From the NCBI RefSeq assembly GCF_014863585.1, contig NZ_CP062253.1, positions 4,118,501 through 4,182,500 of the forward strand: a stretch of 64,000 bases of DNA, in the 5' to 3' direction. The notes below the pieces were generated by a model, which made no database searches, was not told the DNA's origin, and worked only from the letters and a program-made list of their open reading frames with translations. The position numbers and the translations under genes are program-made. Source of the stretch: Pseudomonas gozinkensis. Lineage in GTDB: Bacteria; Pseudomonadota; Gammaproteobacteria; Pseudomonadales; Pseudomonadaceae. Shown here piece after piece: positions 14,824 through 28,295 of this stretch; position 1 is the first letter of the stretch; every line of letters begins with the position of its first letter.

Positions 14824-15237
14824 ATGCCCGAAGCGACAGGACTCATGGCCCACAACTGGGGCTTTGCCATTTTCCTTCTGGGTGTAGTCGGCCTGTGTGC
14901 CTTCATGCTCGGCGTCTCCAGCCTCCTCGGGTCAAAAGCCTGGGGCCGCAGCAAAAACGAACCGTTCGAGTCCGGCATGCTACCTACCGGTGGCGCCCGC
15001 TTGCGGCTCTCAGCCAAATTCTATCTGGTCGCGATGTTGTTCGTGATCTTCGATATCGAAGCCCTCTTTCTCTTTGCATGGTCTGTGTCCGTCCGCGAAA
15101 GCGGCTGGACCGGATTCGTCGAAGCTCTCGTTTTCATAGCAATTCTGTTGGCAGGTCTTGTCTACCTGTTCCGAGTGGGCGCCCTTGACTGGGCTCCGGA
15201 AGCTCGTCGCAAGCGGCAGGCGAAGCTGAAACAATGA
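14824..15237 (+). CDS. nuoA: NADH-quinone oxidoreductase subunit A
   Basis: This 137-residue membrane subunit of complex I has three predicted transmembrane helices (about residues 10-32, 64-84 and 93-115). The conserved loop [20 protein letters not shown] precedes helix two. The start [14 protein letters not shown] has AAGGA about 9 bp upstream, which favours it over an in-frame upstream start at 14719. First gene of the nuo operon; nuoB starts 10 bp after its stop. Confidence 0.95.
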   Translation: MPEATGLMAHNWGFAIFLLGVVGLCAFMLGVSSLLGSKAWGRSKNEPFESGMLPTGGARLRLSAKFYLVAMLFVIFDIEALFLFAWSVSVRESGWTGFVEALVFIAILLAGLVYLFRVGALDWAPEARRKRQAKLKQ

Positions 15238-15247
15238 GGCTTTGGCA

Positions 15248-15922
15248 ATGCAATACAATCTCACCAGAATCGACCCCGATGCTCCTAACGAGCAGTATCC
15301 GATCGGCCAGCGGGAAACCGTTTCCGATCCGTTAGAAGATCAAGTCCACAAAAACATTTTCATGGGCAAGCTGGAAGACGTGCTGAGTGGCGCGGTCAAC
15401 TGGGGACGCAAGAACTCCCTGTGGCCGTACAACTTCGGTCTGTCGTGCTGCTACGTGGAAATGACCACCGCCTTCACGGCGCCCCACGACATCGCGCGCT
15501 TCGGCGCCGAAGTTATCCGGGCATCACCGCGTCAGGCCGACTTCATGGTTATCGCCGGGACCTGCTTCATCAAGATGGCGCCGATCATTCAGCGCCTGTA
15601 CGAGCAGATGCTCGAGCCCAAGTGGGTGATCTCGATGGGTTCGTGCGCCAACTCCGGCGGCATGTACGACATCTACTCCGTGGTTCAGGGGGTGGACAAG
15701 TTCCTGCCCGTTGACGTCTACGTACCTGGCTGCCCGCCCCGTCCAGAAGCTTTTCTGCAAGGCTTGATGCTGTTGCAGGAATCCATTGGCCAGGAGCGTC
15801 GCCCACTTTCCTGGGTCGTTGGCGATCAAGGCGTTTATCGCGCCGACATGCCTTCGCAGAAGGAACAGCGCCGCGAACAGCGAATCGCAGTCACCAACCT
15901 GCGCAGCCCTGACGAAGTCTGA
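15248..15922 (+). CDS. nuoB: NADH-quinone oxidoreductase subunit B
   Basis: NuoB (224 residues) carries the terminal [4Fe-4S] cluster N2, which passes electrons to quinone. The ligand pattern is intact: the tandem Cys in [27 protein letters not shown] and [11 protein letters not shown]. The ATG at 15248 ([11 protein letters not shown]) has GAGG 8-11 bp upstream. An in-frame TTG two codons upstream is possible but unlikely. Confidence 0.96.
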   Translation: MQYNLTRIDPDAPNEQYPIGQRETVSDPLEDQVHKNIFMGKLEDVLSGAVNWGRKNSLWPYNFGLSCCYVEMTTAFTAPHDIARFGAEVIRASPRQADFMVIAGTCFIKMAPIIQRLYEQMLEPKWVISMGSCANSGGMYDIYSVVQGVDKFLPVDVYVPGCPPRPEAFLQGLMLLQESIGQERRPLSWVVGDQGVYRADMPSQKEQRREQRIAVTNLRSPDEV

Positions 15923-17776
<1,854 letters not shown>

Positions 17777-17778
17777 GC

Positions 17779-18276
17779 ATGAACAGCACGCTTATCCAAA
17801 CAGACCGTTTCACCTTGAGTGAAACCGAGCGCTCGGCCATCGAGCACGAGCTGCATCACTACGAAGACCCGCGCGCGGCGTCGATCGAAGCCCTGAAGAT
17901 CGTTCAGAAAGAACGCGGCTGGGTGCCGGACGGCGCTCTGTACGCCATCGGCGAGATCCTCGGCATCCCGGCCAGCGACGTTGAAGGCGTGGCCACGTTC
18001 TACAGCCAGATCTTCCGTCAGCCGGTCGGCCGTCACATCATTCGCGTCTGCGACAGCATGGTCTGCTACATCGGTGGCCACGAGTCGGTGGTCAGCGAAA
18101 TCCAGAACAACCTGGGAATCGGCCTGGGTCAGACCACCGCCGACGGTCGCTTCACCCTGCTGCCGGTCTGCTGCCTCGGCAACTGCGACAAGGCACCGGC
18201 GCTGATGATCGATGACGACACCTTTGGCGATGTCCAGCCTGCCGGCGTCGCCAAACTGCTCGAGGGCTACGTATGA
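17779..18276 (+). CDS. nuoE: NADH-quinone oxidoreductase subunit E
   Basis: This 165-residue thioredoxin-like subunit of the NADH-oxidising arm binds the [2Fe-2S] cluster N1a. The cysteine ligands are visible in VCDSMVC and [11 protein letters not shown]. It starts 2 bp after nuoC, and its stop overlaps the nuoF start by 4 bp (ATGA). Confidence 0.96.
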   Translation: MNSTLIQTDRFTLSETERSAIEHELHHYEDPRAASIEALKIVQKERGWVPDGALYAIGEILGIPASDVEGVATFYSQIFRQPVGRHIIRVCDSMVCYIGGHESVVSEIQNNLGIGLGQTTADGRFTLLPVCCLGNCDKAPALMIDDDTFGDVQPAGVAKLLEGYV

Positions 18277-19628
18277 CCCTGACTTCTTTCGGCCCGGCCA
18301 ACCGCATCCAGCGTTCGGCCGAGACTCACCCGCTGACCTGGCGCCTGCGTGACGACGGCGAAGCCGTGTGGCTCGACGAGTACCAGGCCAAGAACGGTTA
18401 CGCCGCTGCGCGCAAGGCCTTCGCCGACATGGATCAGGACGCCATCGTCCAGACCGTGAAAGACGCCGGGCTCAAAGGTCGCGGCGGTGCAGGCTTCCCC
18501 ACTGGCGTGAAGTGGGGCCTGATGCCAAAGGACGAATCCATCAACATCCGCTATCTGCTGTGCAACGCGGATGAAATGGAGCCGAACACCTGGAAAGACC
18601 GCATGCTGATGGAGCAACTGCCCCATCTGTTGATCGAAGGCATGCTGATCAGTGCCCGCGCGCTGAAAACCTACCGTGGCTACATCTTCCTGCGTGGCGA
18701 GTACACCACCGCCGCCAAGCACCTGAACCGTGCCGTGGAAGAAGCCAAGGCAGCCGGCCTGCTGGGCAAGAACATCCTGGGCAGCGGCTTCGACTTCGAG
18801 CTGTTCGTCCACACCGGTGCCGGGCGTTACATCTGCGGTGAAGAAACCGCACTGATCAACTCCCTCGAAGGTCGCCGCGCCAACCCGCGCTCCAAGCCGC
18901 CCTTCCCTGCCGCCGTTGGCGTGTGGGGCAAGCCGACCTGCGTGAACAACGTTGAAACCCTGTGCAACGTGCCGGCGATCATCGCCGACGGCGTGGACTG
19001 GTACAAATCGTTGGCCCGCGACGGTAGCGAAGACATGGGCACCAAGCTCATGGGCTTCTCCGGCAAGGTCAAGAACCCTGGCCTCTGGGAACTGCCATTC
19101 GGCGTGACCGGTCGCGAGCTGTTCGAAGACTACGCCGGCGGCATGCGCGACGGCTTCAAGCTGAAAGCCTGGCAGCCAGGCGGCGCCGGTACCGGTTTCC
19201 TGTTGCCGGAACACCTCGACGCACAAATGTACGCCGGCGGCATCGCCAAGGTTGGCACCCGTATGGGTACCGGCCTGGCCATGGCGGTGGACGACAGCGT
19301 CAACATGGTGTCCCTGCTGCGCAACATGGAGCAGTTCTTCGCCCGCGAATCCTGTGGCTTCTGCACACCTTGCCGTGATGGCCTGCCATGGAGCGTCAAG
19401 CTGCTGATGGCCATCGAACAAGGCCGCGGCCAGCCGGGTGACATCGAGACCCTGCTGGGTCTGGTCAACTTCCTCGGCCCGGGCAAGACCTTCTGTGCTC
19501 ACGCACCGGGTGCCGTGGAGCCGTTGGGCAGTGCCATCAAATACTTCCGTCCAGAGTTCGAAGCCGGTATCGCGCCTGCAAGCGCCGCCGTCCCGCCTCT
19601 GGCGAAGCCGATCGTAGTCGGCGCGTAA
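18273..19628 (+). CDS. nuoF: NADH-quinone oxidoreductase subunit F
   Basis: NuoF (451 residues) binds NADH, FMN and the [4Fe-4S] cluster N3. The flavin/NADH site is seen as [15 protein letters not shown] and [19 protein letters not shown]. The N3 ligands are [12 protein letters not shown] and the later Cys in [10 protein letters not shown]. It overlaps nuoE by 4 bp. A 137-bp gap with a perfect hairpin separates it from nuoG, the longest gap inside the operon. Confidence 0.97.
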   Translation: MTLTSFGPANRIQRSAETHPLTWRLRDDGEAVWLDEYQAKNGYAAARKAFADMDQDAIVQTVKDAGLKGRGGAGFPTGVKWGLMPKDESINIRYLLCNADEMEPNTWKDRMLMEQLPHLLIEGMLISARALKTYRGYIFLRGEYTTAAKHLNRAVEEAKAAGLLGKNILGSGFDFELFVHTGAGRYICGEETALINSLEGRRANPRSKPPFPAAVGVWGKPTCVNNVETLCNVPAIIADGVDWYKSLARDGSEDMGTKLMGFSGKVKNPGLWELPFGVTGRELFEDYAGGMRDGFKLKAWQPGGAGTGFLLPEHLDAQMYAGGIAKVGTRMGTGLAMAVDDSVNMVSLLRNMEQFFARESCGFCTPCRDGLPWSVKLLMAIEQGRGQPGDIETLLGLVNFLGPGKTFCAHAPGAVEPLGSAIKYFRPEFEAGIAPASAAVPPLAKPIVVGA

Positions 19629-19637
19629 ACGCTTAAA

Positions 19638-19667
19638 AAAGGCGAAGGGTCCGTGCCCTTCGCCTTT
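19638..19667 (+). terminator. Intra-operon hairpin between nuoF and nuoG
   Basis: The perfect 12-bp stem AAAGGCGAAGGG / CCCTTCGCCTTT with a 6-nt loop starts 10 bp after the nuoF stop. Only three T residues follow the stem, so it is more likely a partial terminator, an RNA-processing site or a 3'-end stabiliser than a full stop. Confidence 0.6.
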
Positions 19668-19765
19668 CGTCCGATGACGCCTTTCGGGGCTGACTGGATT
19701 CGGACGGATAACAAGATTCCATTAGCCACGCCCGCTGACACCGGGCCAACGAAGACCTTTGAACC

Positions 19766-22480
19766 ATGGCCACTATCCACGTAGACGGCAAAGCGCTCGA
19801 AGTCGACGGGGCAGACAACCTGTTACAGGCATGTCTGTCGCTGGGCCTCGACATCCCTTATTTCTGCTGGCACCCCGCGCTTGGTAGCGTCGGGGCCTGC
19901 CGCCAGTGCGCGGTCAAGCAGTACACCGACGAGAACGACACCCGTGGTCGCATCGTCATGTCCTGCATGACCCCTGCCACCGACAACACCTGGATCTCCA
20001 TCGACGATGAAGAATCCAAGGCGTTTCGCGCCAGTGTTGTTGAATGGCTGATGACCAACCACCCGCACGACTGCCCTGTGTGCGAAGAAGGCGGTCACTG
20101 CCACCTGCAAGACATGACCGTGATGACCGGCCACAACGAGCGCCGTTATCGCTTCACCAAACGTACTCACCAGAACCAGCAACTGGGCCCGTTCATTTCC
20201 CACGAAATGAACCGCTGCATCGCCTGCTACCGCTGCGTGCGTTTCTACAAGGACTACGCCGGCGGCACCGACCTGGGTGTATTCGGCGCCCACGACAACG
20301 TGTACTTCGGTCGCGTTGAAGACGGCACGCTGGAAAGCGAGTTCTCCGGCAACCTCACCGAGGTCTGCCCGACCGGTGTGTTCACCGACAAGACTCACTC
20401 CGAGCGCTACAACCGCAAGTGGGACATGCAGTTCTCGCCGAGCATCTGCCATGGCTGCTCCAGCGGTTGCAACATCTCCCCGGGCGAGCGTTACGGCGAA
20501 CTGCGTCGCATCGAAAACCGTTACAACGGTTCGGTGAACCAGTACTTCCTGTGCGACCGTGGCCGTTTCGGTTATGGCTACGTCAACCGCACCGACCGTC
20601 CACGTCAGCCACTGCTGGCCGACGGCACCAAGCTTGGACTGGACGCTGCGCTGGACAAAGCCGCCGATCTGCTGCGCGGTCGTAACATCGTCGGTATCGG
20701 TTCGCCGCGTGCCAGCCTGGAAAGCAACTACGCGTTGCGTGAACTGGTCGGCGCCGAGCACTTCTACTCCGGTATCGAAGCCTCCGAGCTGGAGCGCATC
20801 CGTCTGGTCCTGCAAGTGCTCAAAGACAGCCCGCTGCCAGTGCCGAACATACGCGACATCGAAGACCACGACGCCGTGTTCGTCCTCGGTGAAGACCTGA
20901 CCCAGACCGCCGCCCGCATGGCCCTGGCCCTGCGTCAGTCGGTCAAAGGCAAGGCCGAAGACATGGCCGAAGCCATGCGCGTTCAGCCTTGGCTCGACGC
21001 TGCCGTGAAGAACATCGGCCAGCACGAGCTGAACCCGCTGTTCATCGCCAGCCTGGCTGAAACCAAGCTCGACGACATCGCCGAAGAGTGCGTTCACGCC
21101 GCTCCAGACGATCTGGCCCGCATCGGTTTCGCCGTGGCTCACGCCCTGGACGCCAGCGCACCGGCCGTTGAAGGTCTGGACGCCGAAGCCCTGGAACTGG
21201 CCAAGCGTATCGCCGACGCCCTGCTCGCCGCCAAGCGTCCGCTGATCATCGCCGGTACTTCGCTGGGCTCCAAAGCCTTGATCGAAGCGGCTGCGAACAT
21301 CGCCAAGGCCCTGAAGCTGCGCGAGAAGAACGGTTCGATCAGCCTGATCGTGCCGGAAGCCAACAGCCTCGGCCTGGCCATGCTCGGCGGCGAATCGGTT
21401 GATGCTGCGCTGCAAGCGGTCATCGACGGCAAGGCTGACGCCATCGTCGTGCTGGAAAACGATCTGTACACCCGCACCGCCAAGGCCAAGGTCGATGCGG
21501 CACTGAACGCTGCGAAAGTAGTGATCGTTGCTGACCATCAGAAGACCGCCACCAGCGATCGCGCGCATCTGGTTCTGCCAGCCGCCAGCTTCGCTGAAGG
21601 CGACGGTACTCTGGTCAGCCAGGAAGGTCGCGCCCAGCGCTTCTTCCAGGTTTTCGACCCGCAATACATGGACGCGAGCATTCTGGTCCACGAAGGCTGG
21701 CGCTGGCTGCATGCCCTGCGCGCCACCCTGCTGAACCAGCCGATCGACTGGACGCAACTCGACCACGTGACCGCTGCCGTTGCTTCGAGCACCACGCAAC
21801 TGGCCCGCATCGTCGACGCCGCACCGTCCGCCTCGTTCCGCATCAAGGGTCTGAAACTGGCGCGTGAGCCGCTGCGTTATTCCGGTCGCACCGCGATGCG
21901 CGCCGACATCAGCGTTCACGAACCACGCACCCCGCAAGACAAGGACACCGCGTTCGCCTTCTCGATGGAAGGTTACTCGGGCTCCGCCGAACCGCGTCAG
22001 CAAGTGCCGTTCGCCTGGTCGCCGGGCTGGAACTCGCCGCAAGCCTGGAACAAGTTCCAGGACGAAGTCGGTGGTCACCTCCGCGCTGGCGATCCGGGCA
22101 CCCGCCTGATCGAAAGCACCGGTGATTCGCTGAACTGGTTCGCCAGTGTTCCGCGCGCGTTCAACCCGGCCCAGGGCACCTGGCAAGCCGTGCCGTTCTA
22201 TCACCTGTTCGGCAGCGACGAGAACTCGTCGAAAGCCGCTCCGGTCCAGGAACGCATCCCGGCCGCCTACGTTGCACTGGCCAAGTCCGAAGCGGATCGC
22301 CTGGGCGTCAACGACGGTGCTCTGCTGAGCCTCAATGTTGCCGGCCAGACCCTGCGTCTGCCGCTGCGCATCAATGAAGAGCTGGGCGCTGGCCTGGTTG
22401 CACTGCCGGCTGGTCTGGCGGGCATTCCGCCGGCGATTTTCGGCCAAACCGTTGATGGTCTGCAGGAGGCAGCGCAATGA
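19766..22480 (+). CDS. nuoG: NADH-quinone oxidoreductase subunit G
   Basis: This 904-residue largest subunit of the electron-input arm has the N-terminal [2Fe-2S] domain ([19 protein letters not shown]). The His/Cys cluster follows ([16 protein letters not shown]), then ferredoxin-like [14 protein letters not shown] with CPTGVF. The CxxCxxxC...C motif of cluster N7 is also present (CHGCSSGCN, then FLCDRGR), a feature of a subset of bacteria. The rest is a degenerate molybdopterin oxidoreductase domain without cofactor function. Its stop overlaps nuoH by 4 bp. Confidence 0.97.
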   Translation: MATIHVDGKALEVDGADNLLQACLSLGLDIPYFCWHPALGSVGACRQCAVKQYTDENDTRGRIVMSCMTPATDNTWISIDDEESKAFRASVVEWLMTNHPHDCPVCEEGGHCHLQDMTVMTGHNERRYRFTKRTHQNQQLGPFISHEMNRCIACYRCVRFYKDYAGGTDLGVFGAHDNVYFGRVEDGTLESEFSGNLTEVCPTGVFTDKTHSERYNRKWDMQFSPSICHGCSSGCNISPGERYGELRRIENRYNGSVNQYFLCDRGRFGYGYVNRTDRPRQPLLADGTKLGLDAALDKAADLLRGRNIVGIGSPRASLESNYALRELVGAEHFYSGIEASELERIRLVLQVLKDSPLPVPNIRDIEDHDAVFVLGEDLTQTAARMALALRQSVKGKAEDMAEAMRVQPWLDAAVKNIGQHELNPLFIASLAETKLDDIAEECVHAAPDDLARIGFAVAHALDASAPAVEGLDAEALELAKRIADALLAAKRPLIIAGTSLGSKALIEAAANIAKALKLREKNGSISLIVPEANSLGLAMLGGESVDAALQAVIDGKADAIVVLENDLYTRTAKAKVDAALNAAKVVIVADHQKTATSDRAHLVLPAASFAEGDGTLVSQEGRAQRFFQVFDPQYMDASILVHEGWRWLHALRATLLNQPIDWTQLDHVTAAVASSTTQLARIVDAAPSASFRIKGLKLAREPLRYSGRTAMRADISVHEPRTPQDKDTAFAFSMEGYSGSAEPRQQVPFAWSPGWNSPQAWNKFQDEVGGHLRAGDPGTRLIESTGDSLNWFASVPRAFNPAQGTWQAVPFYHLFGSDENSSKAAPVQERIPAAYVALAKSEADRLGVNDGALLSLNVAGQTLRLPLRINEELGAGLVALPAGLAGIPPAIFGQTVDGLQEAAQ

Positions 22481-23484
22481 CCTGGTTCACCCCTGAAGTG
22501 ATCGATGTGATCCTGACGGTCATCAAGGCCATCGTGATCCTGCTGGCCGTGGTGGTCGCAGGCGCGTTGCTCAGCTTTGTCGAGCGTCGCCTGCTGGGCT
22601 GGTGGCAGGACCGTTACGGTCCGAACCGCGTTGGCCCGTTCGGCATGTTCCAGATCGCAGCCGACATGCTGAAGATGTTCTTCAAGGAAGACTGGACCCC
22701 GCCGTTTGCCGACAAGGTGATCTTCACCCTGGCACCGGTGGTGGCCATGTCCGCCCTGCTGATCGCCTTCGCGATCATCCCGATCACCCCGACCTGGGGC
22801 GTGGCGGATCTGAACATCGGCCTGCTGTTCTTCTTCGCCATGGCCGGTCTCTCGGTCTACGCGGTGCTGTTCGCCGGCTGGTCGAGTAACAACAAGTTCG
22901 CCCTGCTGGGCAGCTTGCGTGCCTCGGCGCAGACCGTGTCCTACGAAGTGTTCATGGGCCTGGCCCTGATGGGCATCGTGGTGCAGGTCGGCTCGTTCAA
23001 CATGCGCGACATCGTCGAGTACCAGGCGCAGAACCTGTGGTTCATCATTCCGCAGTTCTTCGGCTTCTGTACCTTCTTCATCGCTGGCGTGGCCGTGACT
23101 CACCGTCACCCGTTCGACCAGCCGGAAGCGGAACAGGAACTGGCCGACGGTTACCACATTGAATACGCCGGTATGAAATGGGGCATGTTCTTCGTCGGTG
23201 AATACATCGGCATCATCCTGATCTCGGCGCTGCTGGTCACCCTGTTCTTCGGTGGCTGGCACGGTCCGTTCGGCATCCTGCCGCAACTGTCCTTCGTCTG
23301 GTTCGCACTGAAGACCGCGTTCTTCATCATGCTGTTCATCCTGCTGCGCGCTTCCATCCCGCGTCCGCGTTATGACCAGGTGATGGATTTCAGCTGGAAA
23401 TTCTGCCTGCCACTGACCCTGATCAATTTGCTGGTGACCGCTGCAATCGTGTTGTGGAACACGCCTGCGGTTGCGGTTCAGTGA
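22477..23484 (+). CDS. nuoH: NADH-quinone oxidoreductase subunit H
   Basis: This 335-residue polytopic membrane subunit at the junction of the two arms lines the quinone chamber. Diagnostic loops are [21 protein letters not shown], with the charged quinone-entry region, and [20 protein letters not shown]. About eight transmembrane helices are apparent. ATGA overlap with nuoG. Confidence 0.96.
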   Translation: MTWFTPEVIDVILTVIKAIVILLAVVVAGALLSFVERRLLGWWQDRYGPNRVGPFGMFQIAADMLKMFFKEDWTPPFADKVIFTLAPVVAMSALLIAFAIIPITPTWGVADLNIGLLFFFAMAGLSVYAVLFAGWSSNNKFALLGSLRASAQTVSYEVFMGLALMGIVVQVGSFNMRDIVEYQAQNLWFIIPQFFGFCTFFIAGVAVTHRHPFDQPEAEQELADGYHIEYAGMKWGMFFVGEYIGIILISALLVTLFFGGWHGPFGILPQLSFVWFALKTAFFIMLFILLRASIPRPRYDQVMDFSWKFCLPLTLINLLVTAAIVLWNTPAVAVQ

Positions 23485-23495
23485 GGATTTGACCC

Positions 23496-24044
23496 ATGTT
23501 CAAATATATTGGCGACATCGTTAAGGGTACCGGTACCCAGTTGCGCAGCCTGGTCATGGTCTTCGGCCATGGCTTTCGCAAGCGCGACACCCTGCAATAC
23601 CCGGAAGAGCCGGTCTACCTGCCACCACGCTACCGTGGTCGCATCGTCCTGACCCGCGACCCCGACGGCGAAGAACGCTGCGTAGCCTGCAACCTGTGCG
23701 CCGTGGCATGCCCGGTGGGTTGCATCTCGCTGCAGAAAGCTGAAACCGAAGATGGTCGCTGGTACCCGGACTTCTTCCGTATCAACTTCTCGCGCTGCAT
23801 TTTCTGCGGTCTCTGCGAGGAAGCCTGTCCGACCACCGCAATCCAGCTGACCCCGGATTTCGAGATGGCCGAGTTCAAACGTCAGGACCTGGTGTACGAG
23901 AAAGAAGATCTGCTGATCTCCGGCCCCGGCAAAAACCCTGATTACAACTTCTATCGTGTTGCAGGTATGGCCGTTGCGGGCAAGCCGAAAGGCGCCGCAC
24001 AAAACGAAGCCGAGCCGATCAACGTGAAGAGCTTGCTGCCTTAA
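23496..24044 (+). CDS. nuoI: NADH-quinone oxidoreductase subunit I
   Basis: This 182-residue peripheral subunit carries two [4Fe-4S] clusters (N6a/N6b) in two ferredoxin motifs, [17 protein letters not shown] and [17 protein letters not shown]. Together they bridge NuoG to NuoB. GAGGATTTGACCC precedes the start. The length matches E. coli NuoI (180). Confidence 0.97.
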   Translation: MFKYIGDIVKGTGTQLRSLVMVFGHGFRKRDTLQYPEEPVYLPPRYRGRIVLTRDPDGEERCVACNLCAVACPVGCISLQKAETEDGRWYPDFFRINFSRCIFCGLCEEACPTTAIQLTPDFEMAEFKRQDLVYEKEDLLISGPGKNPDYNFYRVAGMAVAGKPKGAAQNEAEPINVKSLLP

Positions 24045-24053
24045 GGAAGAACG

Positions 24054-24554
24054 ATGGAATTCGCTTTCTATTTCGCATCGGGTATCGCTGTTGTGTCCAC
24101 ACTGCGTGTGGTCACCAACACCAATCCTGTGCACGCCCTGCTCTACCTGATCATTTCGTTGATCGCCGTGGCCATGACCTTCTTCGCACTCGGCGCTCCG
24201 TTCGCCGGCGTGCTGGAAGTGATCGCCTACGCTGGCGCCATCATGGTGCTGTTCGTGTTCGTGGTGATGATGCTGAACCTGGGGCCTGCCTCGGTTCAGC
24301 AGGAACGCACCTGGCTCAAGCCCGGGATCTGGGCGGGGCCGGTGATTCTCGCCGCCCTGCTGCTGGCCGAACTGCTGTATGTGCTGTTCGCTCACCAGAG
24401 CGGTCAGGCCATCGGCCACACCACCGTCGATGCAAAAGCCGTGGGCATCAGCCTGTTCGGTCCGTATCTGCTGGTGGTCGAACTCGCCTCGATGCTGCTG
24501 CTCGCTGCAGCCGTCACGGCGTTCCATTTGGGCCGTAACGAGGCGAAGGAGTAA
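24054..24554 (+). CDS. nuoJ: NADH-quinone oxidoreductase subunit J
   Basis: This 166-residue membrane subunit has five predicted helices. The conserved VIAYAGAIMVLFVFVVMML segment forms the pi-bulged helix three implicated in coupling. It lies 9 bp after nuoI, with AAGGAAGA as ribosome site. Confidence 0.94.
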   Translation: MEFAFYFASGIAVVSTLRVVTNTNPVHALLYLIISLIAVAMTFFALGAPFAGVLEVIAYAGAIMVLFVFVVMMLNLGPASVQQERTWLKPGIWAGPVILAALLLAELLYVLFAHQSGQAIGHTTVDAKAVGISLFGPYLLVVELASMLLLAAAVTAFHLGRNEAKE

Positions 24555-24557
24555 GAC

Positions 24558-24866
24558 ATGCCTGCTATCCCTCTCGAACATGGTTTAGCCGTTGCCGGCA
24601 TCCTGTTCTGCCTTGGTCTGGTCGGCCTGATGGTCCGCCGCAACATTTTGTTCGTGTTGATGAGTCTGGAAGTGATGATGAACGCCTCTGCACTGGCCTT
24701 CATCGTTGCGGGCGCCCGCTGGGCGCAACCGGATGGACAGATCATGTTCATCCTGGTGATCAGCCTTGCAGCCGCCGAAGCCAGTATTGGCCTGGCGATC
24801 CTGCTGCAACTGTATCGCCGCTTCCACACGCTCGATATCGACGCTGCCAGTGAGATGCGCGGATGA
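24558..24866 (+). CDS. nuoK: NADH-quinone oxidoreductase subunit K
   Basis: This 102-residue, three-helix subunit (MrpC-like) has the conserved membrane glutamates in [13 protein letters not shown] and [12 protein letters not shown], which are needed for proton translocation. It starts 3 bp after nuoJ and overlaps nuoL by 4 bp. Confidence 0.95.
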
Positions 24867-26716
24867 ACCTACTCTTTCTGACTTTCGTATTCCCTCTGAT
24901 CGGGTTCCTGTTGCTGTCGTTCTCGCGCGGCCGCTTCTCGGAAAACCTGTCGGCGCTGATCGGTGTCGGCTCCATCGGCCTGTCTGCCATCGTCGCGGCT
25001 TACGTGATCTGGCAATTCAACGTCGCTCCGCCGGAAGGTGGCGTCTACACCCAGGTGCTGTGGCGCTGGATGTCGGTGGAAGGTTTCCAGCCTGACTTCG
25101 CGCTGTACCTGGATGGTCTGTCCGTGACCATGCTCGGTGTGGTCGTCGGTGTCGGCTTCCTGATCCACCTGTTTGCCTCCTGGTACATGCGTGGCGAAGA
25201 CGGTTACTCGCGCTTCTTCTCGTACACCAACCTGTTTATCGCCAGCATGCTGTTCCTGATCCTGGGCGATAACCTGCTGTTCATCTACTTCGGTTGGGAA
25301 GGCGTGGGCCTGTGCTCGTACCTGTTGATCGGTTTCTACTACAGCAACCGCAACAACGGTAACGCCGCACTGAAAGCCTTCATCGTCACCCGTATCGGCG
25401 ACGTGTTCATGGCGATCGGCCTGTTCATCCTGTTCCAGCAACTGGGCACGCTGAACGTCCAGGAACTGCTGGTGAAGGCGCCTGAGCACTTCAAGGTCGG
25501 CGATTTCTGGATCGTGCTGGCGACCCTGATGCTGCTGGGTGGTGCGGTCGGTAAATCGGCGCAACTCCCGCTGCAGACCTGGCTGGCGGACGCGATGGCC
25601 GGTCCTACTCCGGTTTCGGCACTGATCCACGCCGCAACCATGGTGACTGCCGGTGTCTACCTGATCGCCCGTACCCACGGTCTGTTCGCCCTGGCGCCGG
25701 ATATCCTGCACCTGGTCGGCATCGTCGGTGGAGTGACCCTGGTACTGGCCGGTTTCGCCGCGCTGGTGCAAACCGACATCAAACGTATCCTCGCCTACTC
25801 GACCATGAGCCAGATCGGCTACATGTTCCTGGCGCTGGGCGTTGGCGCCTGGGAAGGCGCGATCTTCCACCTGATGACCCACGCCTTCTTCAAGGCCCTG
25901 CTGTTCCTTGCCTCCGGTGCGGTGATCGTTGCCTGCCACCACGAGCAGAACATCTTCAAGATGGGCGGCCTGTGGAAGAAACTGCCGCTGGCCTACGCCA
26001 GCTTCATCGTCGGTGGTGCCGCTCTGGCCGCCCTGCCACTGGTGACTGCAGGTTTCTACTCCAAGGACGAAATCCTCTGGGAAGCGTTCGCCAGCGGCAA
26101 CCACGGTCTGCTTTACGCAGGTCTGGTCGGCGCATTCATGACGTCGCTGTACACCTTCCGCCTGATCTTCATCGCGTTCCACGGTGAAGCCAAGACCGAA
26201 GCCCACGCCGGTCACGGCATCGCTCACTGGCTGCCGCTGTCGGTACTGATCGTGCTGTCGACCTTCGTCGGCGCCATGATCGTTCCACCGCTGCACGGCG
26301 TACTGCCTGAGAGCGTTGGCCATGCCGGTGGCGAAGCCAAGCACAGTCTGGAAATCGCCTCGGGCGCCATCGCCCTGGCCGGTATCCTGCTGGCGGCCCT
26401 GCTGTTCCTTGGCAAGCGTCGCTTCGTGAGCGCGATCGCCAACAGCGGCATCGGCCGTTTCCTTTCGGCCTGGTGGTTCGCTGCCTGGGGCTTCGACTGG
26501 ATCTACGACAAACTGTTCGTCAAGCCGTACCTTGCGATCAGCCACATGCTGCGCAAAGACCCGCTCGACCAGACCATCGGTCTGATCCCGCGCATGGCCA
26601 AGGGTGGTCACACTGCCCTGAGCCGTACCGAAACCGGTCAACTGCGTTGGTACGCTGCTTCGATGGCTGCTGGTGCCGTGTTGGTCATCGGCGCTGTCGT
26701 GCTGGTAGCGGTCTGA
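24863..26716 (+). CDS. nuoL: NADH-quinone oxidoreductase subunit L
   Basis: This 617-residue antiporter-like proton channel has the conserved [16 protein letters not shown] (key Glu) and [20 protein letters not shown], followed by [11 protein letters not shown] with the key Lys/His region. The C-terminal lateral amphipathic helix that clamps NuoM and NuoN extends past residue 500. ATGA overlap with nuoK. Confidence 0.97.
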
Positions 26717-26755
26717 TATGAACCTTGCGAATTTGCGAAAGGAAACGAGCCCGTC

Positions 26756-28288
26756 ATGATTCTGCCTTGGCTAATCCTGATCCCCTTCATCGGCGGCCTG
26801 CTGTGCTGGATGGGTGAGCGCTTCGGCGCTACCCTCCCCCGCTGGATTGCGCTGTTGACCATGACCCTGGAACTCGCCCTCGGCCTCTGGCTGTGGGCCC
26901 ACGGTGACTATTCATTTGCTCCGGCGCCTGGCGCCGATCCGACCTGGGCGCTTGAGTTCAAGCACGTCTGGATCCAGCGCTTCGGCATCAACGTGCACCT
27001 GGCCCTTGACGGCCTGTCGCTGCTGATGATCCTGCTGACCGGTCTGCTGGGTATCCTGTCGGTACTCTGCTCGTGGAAAGAGATTCAACGTCACGTTGGC
27101 TTCTTCCACCTGAACCTGATGTGGATCCTGGGCGGTGTTGTCGGCGTGTTCCTCGCCCTCGACCTGTTCATGTTCTTCTTCTTCTGGGAAATGATGCTGG
27201 TGCCGATGTACTTCCTCATCGCGCTCTGGGGTCACAGTTCTTCGGACGGCAAGAAAACCCGTATCTACGCAGCGACCAAGTTCTTCATCTTCACTCAGGC
27301 TTCCGGCCTGATCATGCTGGTGGCGATCCTCGGTCTGGTCCTGGTCAACTACAACAGCACCGGCGTGATCACCTTCAACTACGCCGATCTGTTGAAGACC
27401 AAGATGTCGATGACCACCGAGTACATCCTGATGCTCGGCTTCTTCATCGCCTTCGCGGTCAAGCTGCCAGTGGTTCCGTTCCACTCCTGGCTGCCTGACG
27501 CTCACGCCCAGGCACCGACTGCAGGTTCCGTCGACCTCGCCGGTATTCTGCTGAAAACCGCGGCCTACGGTCTGTTGCGTTTCGCCCTGCCGCTGTTCCC
27601 GAACGCCTCGGCCGAGTTCGCGCCGATCGCCATGACCCTCGGTCTGATCGGGATCTTCTACGGTGCGTTCCTCGCTTTCGCACAAACCGACATCAAGCGT
27701 CTGATCGCCTTCTCGTCCGTTTCCCACATGGGCTTCGTACTGATCGGCATCTACTCCGGCAGCCAACTGGCGCTGCAAGGTGCCGTGATCCAGATGCTGG
27801 CGCACGGTCTGTCGGCAGCTGCACTGTTTATCCTCAGCGGTCAGCTGTACGAGCGTCTGCATACGCGTGACATGCGTGAGATGGGCGGTCTGTGGTCGCG
27901 TATCGCTTACCTGCCGGCGATCAGCCTGTTCTTCGCAGCCGCCTCTCTGGGTCTGCCGGGTACCGGTAACTTCGTCGGCGAGTTCCTGATCCTGATCGGT
28001 ACGTTCGCCAGTGCTCCATGGATCACCGCGATTGCCACCTCCGGTCTGGTGTTCGGTTCGGTCTACTCGCTGATCATGATCCACCGCGCTTACTTCGGTC
28101 CGTCCAAATCGGATTCGATCCTGCACGGCATGGACGGTCGCGAACTGATCATGGTGCTGGGCCTTGCGGTACTGCTGATTTACCTCGGCGTCTACCCGCA
28201 ACCGTTCCTCGACACTTCCGCCGCCACGATGCATGGCGTGCAGCAGTGGCTCGGCACCGCCTTCACTCAACTCGCTTCGGCCCGGTAA
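26756..28288 (+). CDS. nuoM: NADH-quinone oxidoreductase subunit M
   Basis: This 510-residue antiporter-like subunit has [19 protein letters not shown] (conserved Glu) and [20 protein letters not shown], the family motif. It is separated from nuoL by 39 bp, with GAAAGGAAACGAG as ribosome site. Confidence 0.97.
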   Translation: MILPWLILIPFIGGLLCWMGERFGATLPRWIALLTMTLELALGLWLWAHGDYSFAPAPGADPTWALEFKHVWIQRFGINVHLALDGLSLLMILLTGLLGILSVLCSWKEIQRHVGFFHLNLMWILGGVVGVFLALDLFMFFFFWEMMLVPMYFLIALWGHSSSDGKKTRIYAATKFFIFTQASGLIMLVAILGLVLVNYNSTGVITFNYADLLKTKMSMTTEYILMLGFFIAFAVKLPVVPFHSWLPDAHAQAPTAGSVDLAGILLKTAAYGLLRFALPLFPNASAEFAPIAMTLGLIGIFYGAFLAFAQTDIKRLIAFSSVSHMGFVLIGIYSGSQLALQGAVIQMLAHGLSAAALFILSGQLYERLHTRDMREMGGLWSRIAYLPAISLFFAAASLGLPGTGNFVGEFLILIGTFASAPWITAIATSGLVFGSVYSLIMIHRAYFGPSKSDSILHGMDGRELIMVLGLAVLLIYLGVYPQPFLDTSAATMHGVQQWLGTAFTQLASAR

Positions 28289-28295
28289 GAGCGCT

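Noticed and set aside
19823..22477. An 884-codon open frame antisense to nuoG, and similar long frames antisense to nuoC, nuoF, nuoL and nuoM
   Set aside because: All mirror strongly coding genes in the complementary frame; their translations lack motifs, ribosome sites and plausible composition.
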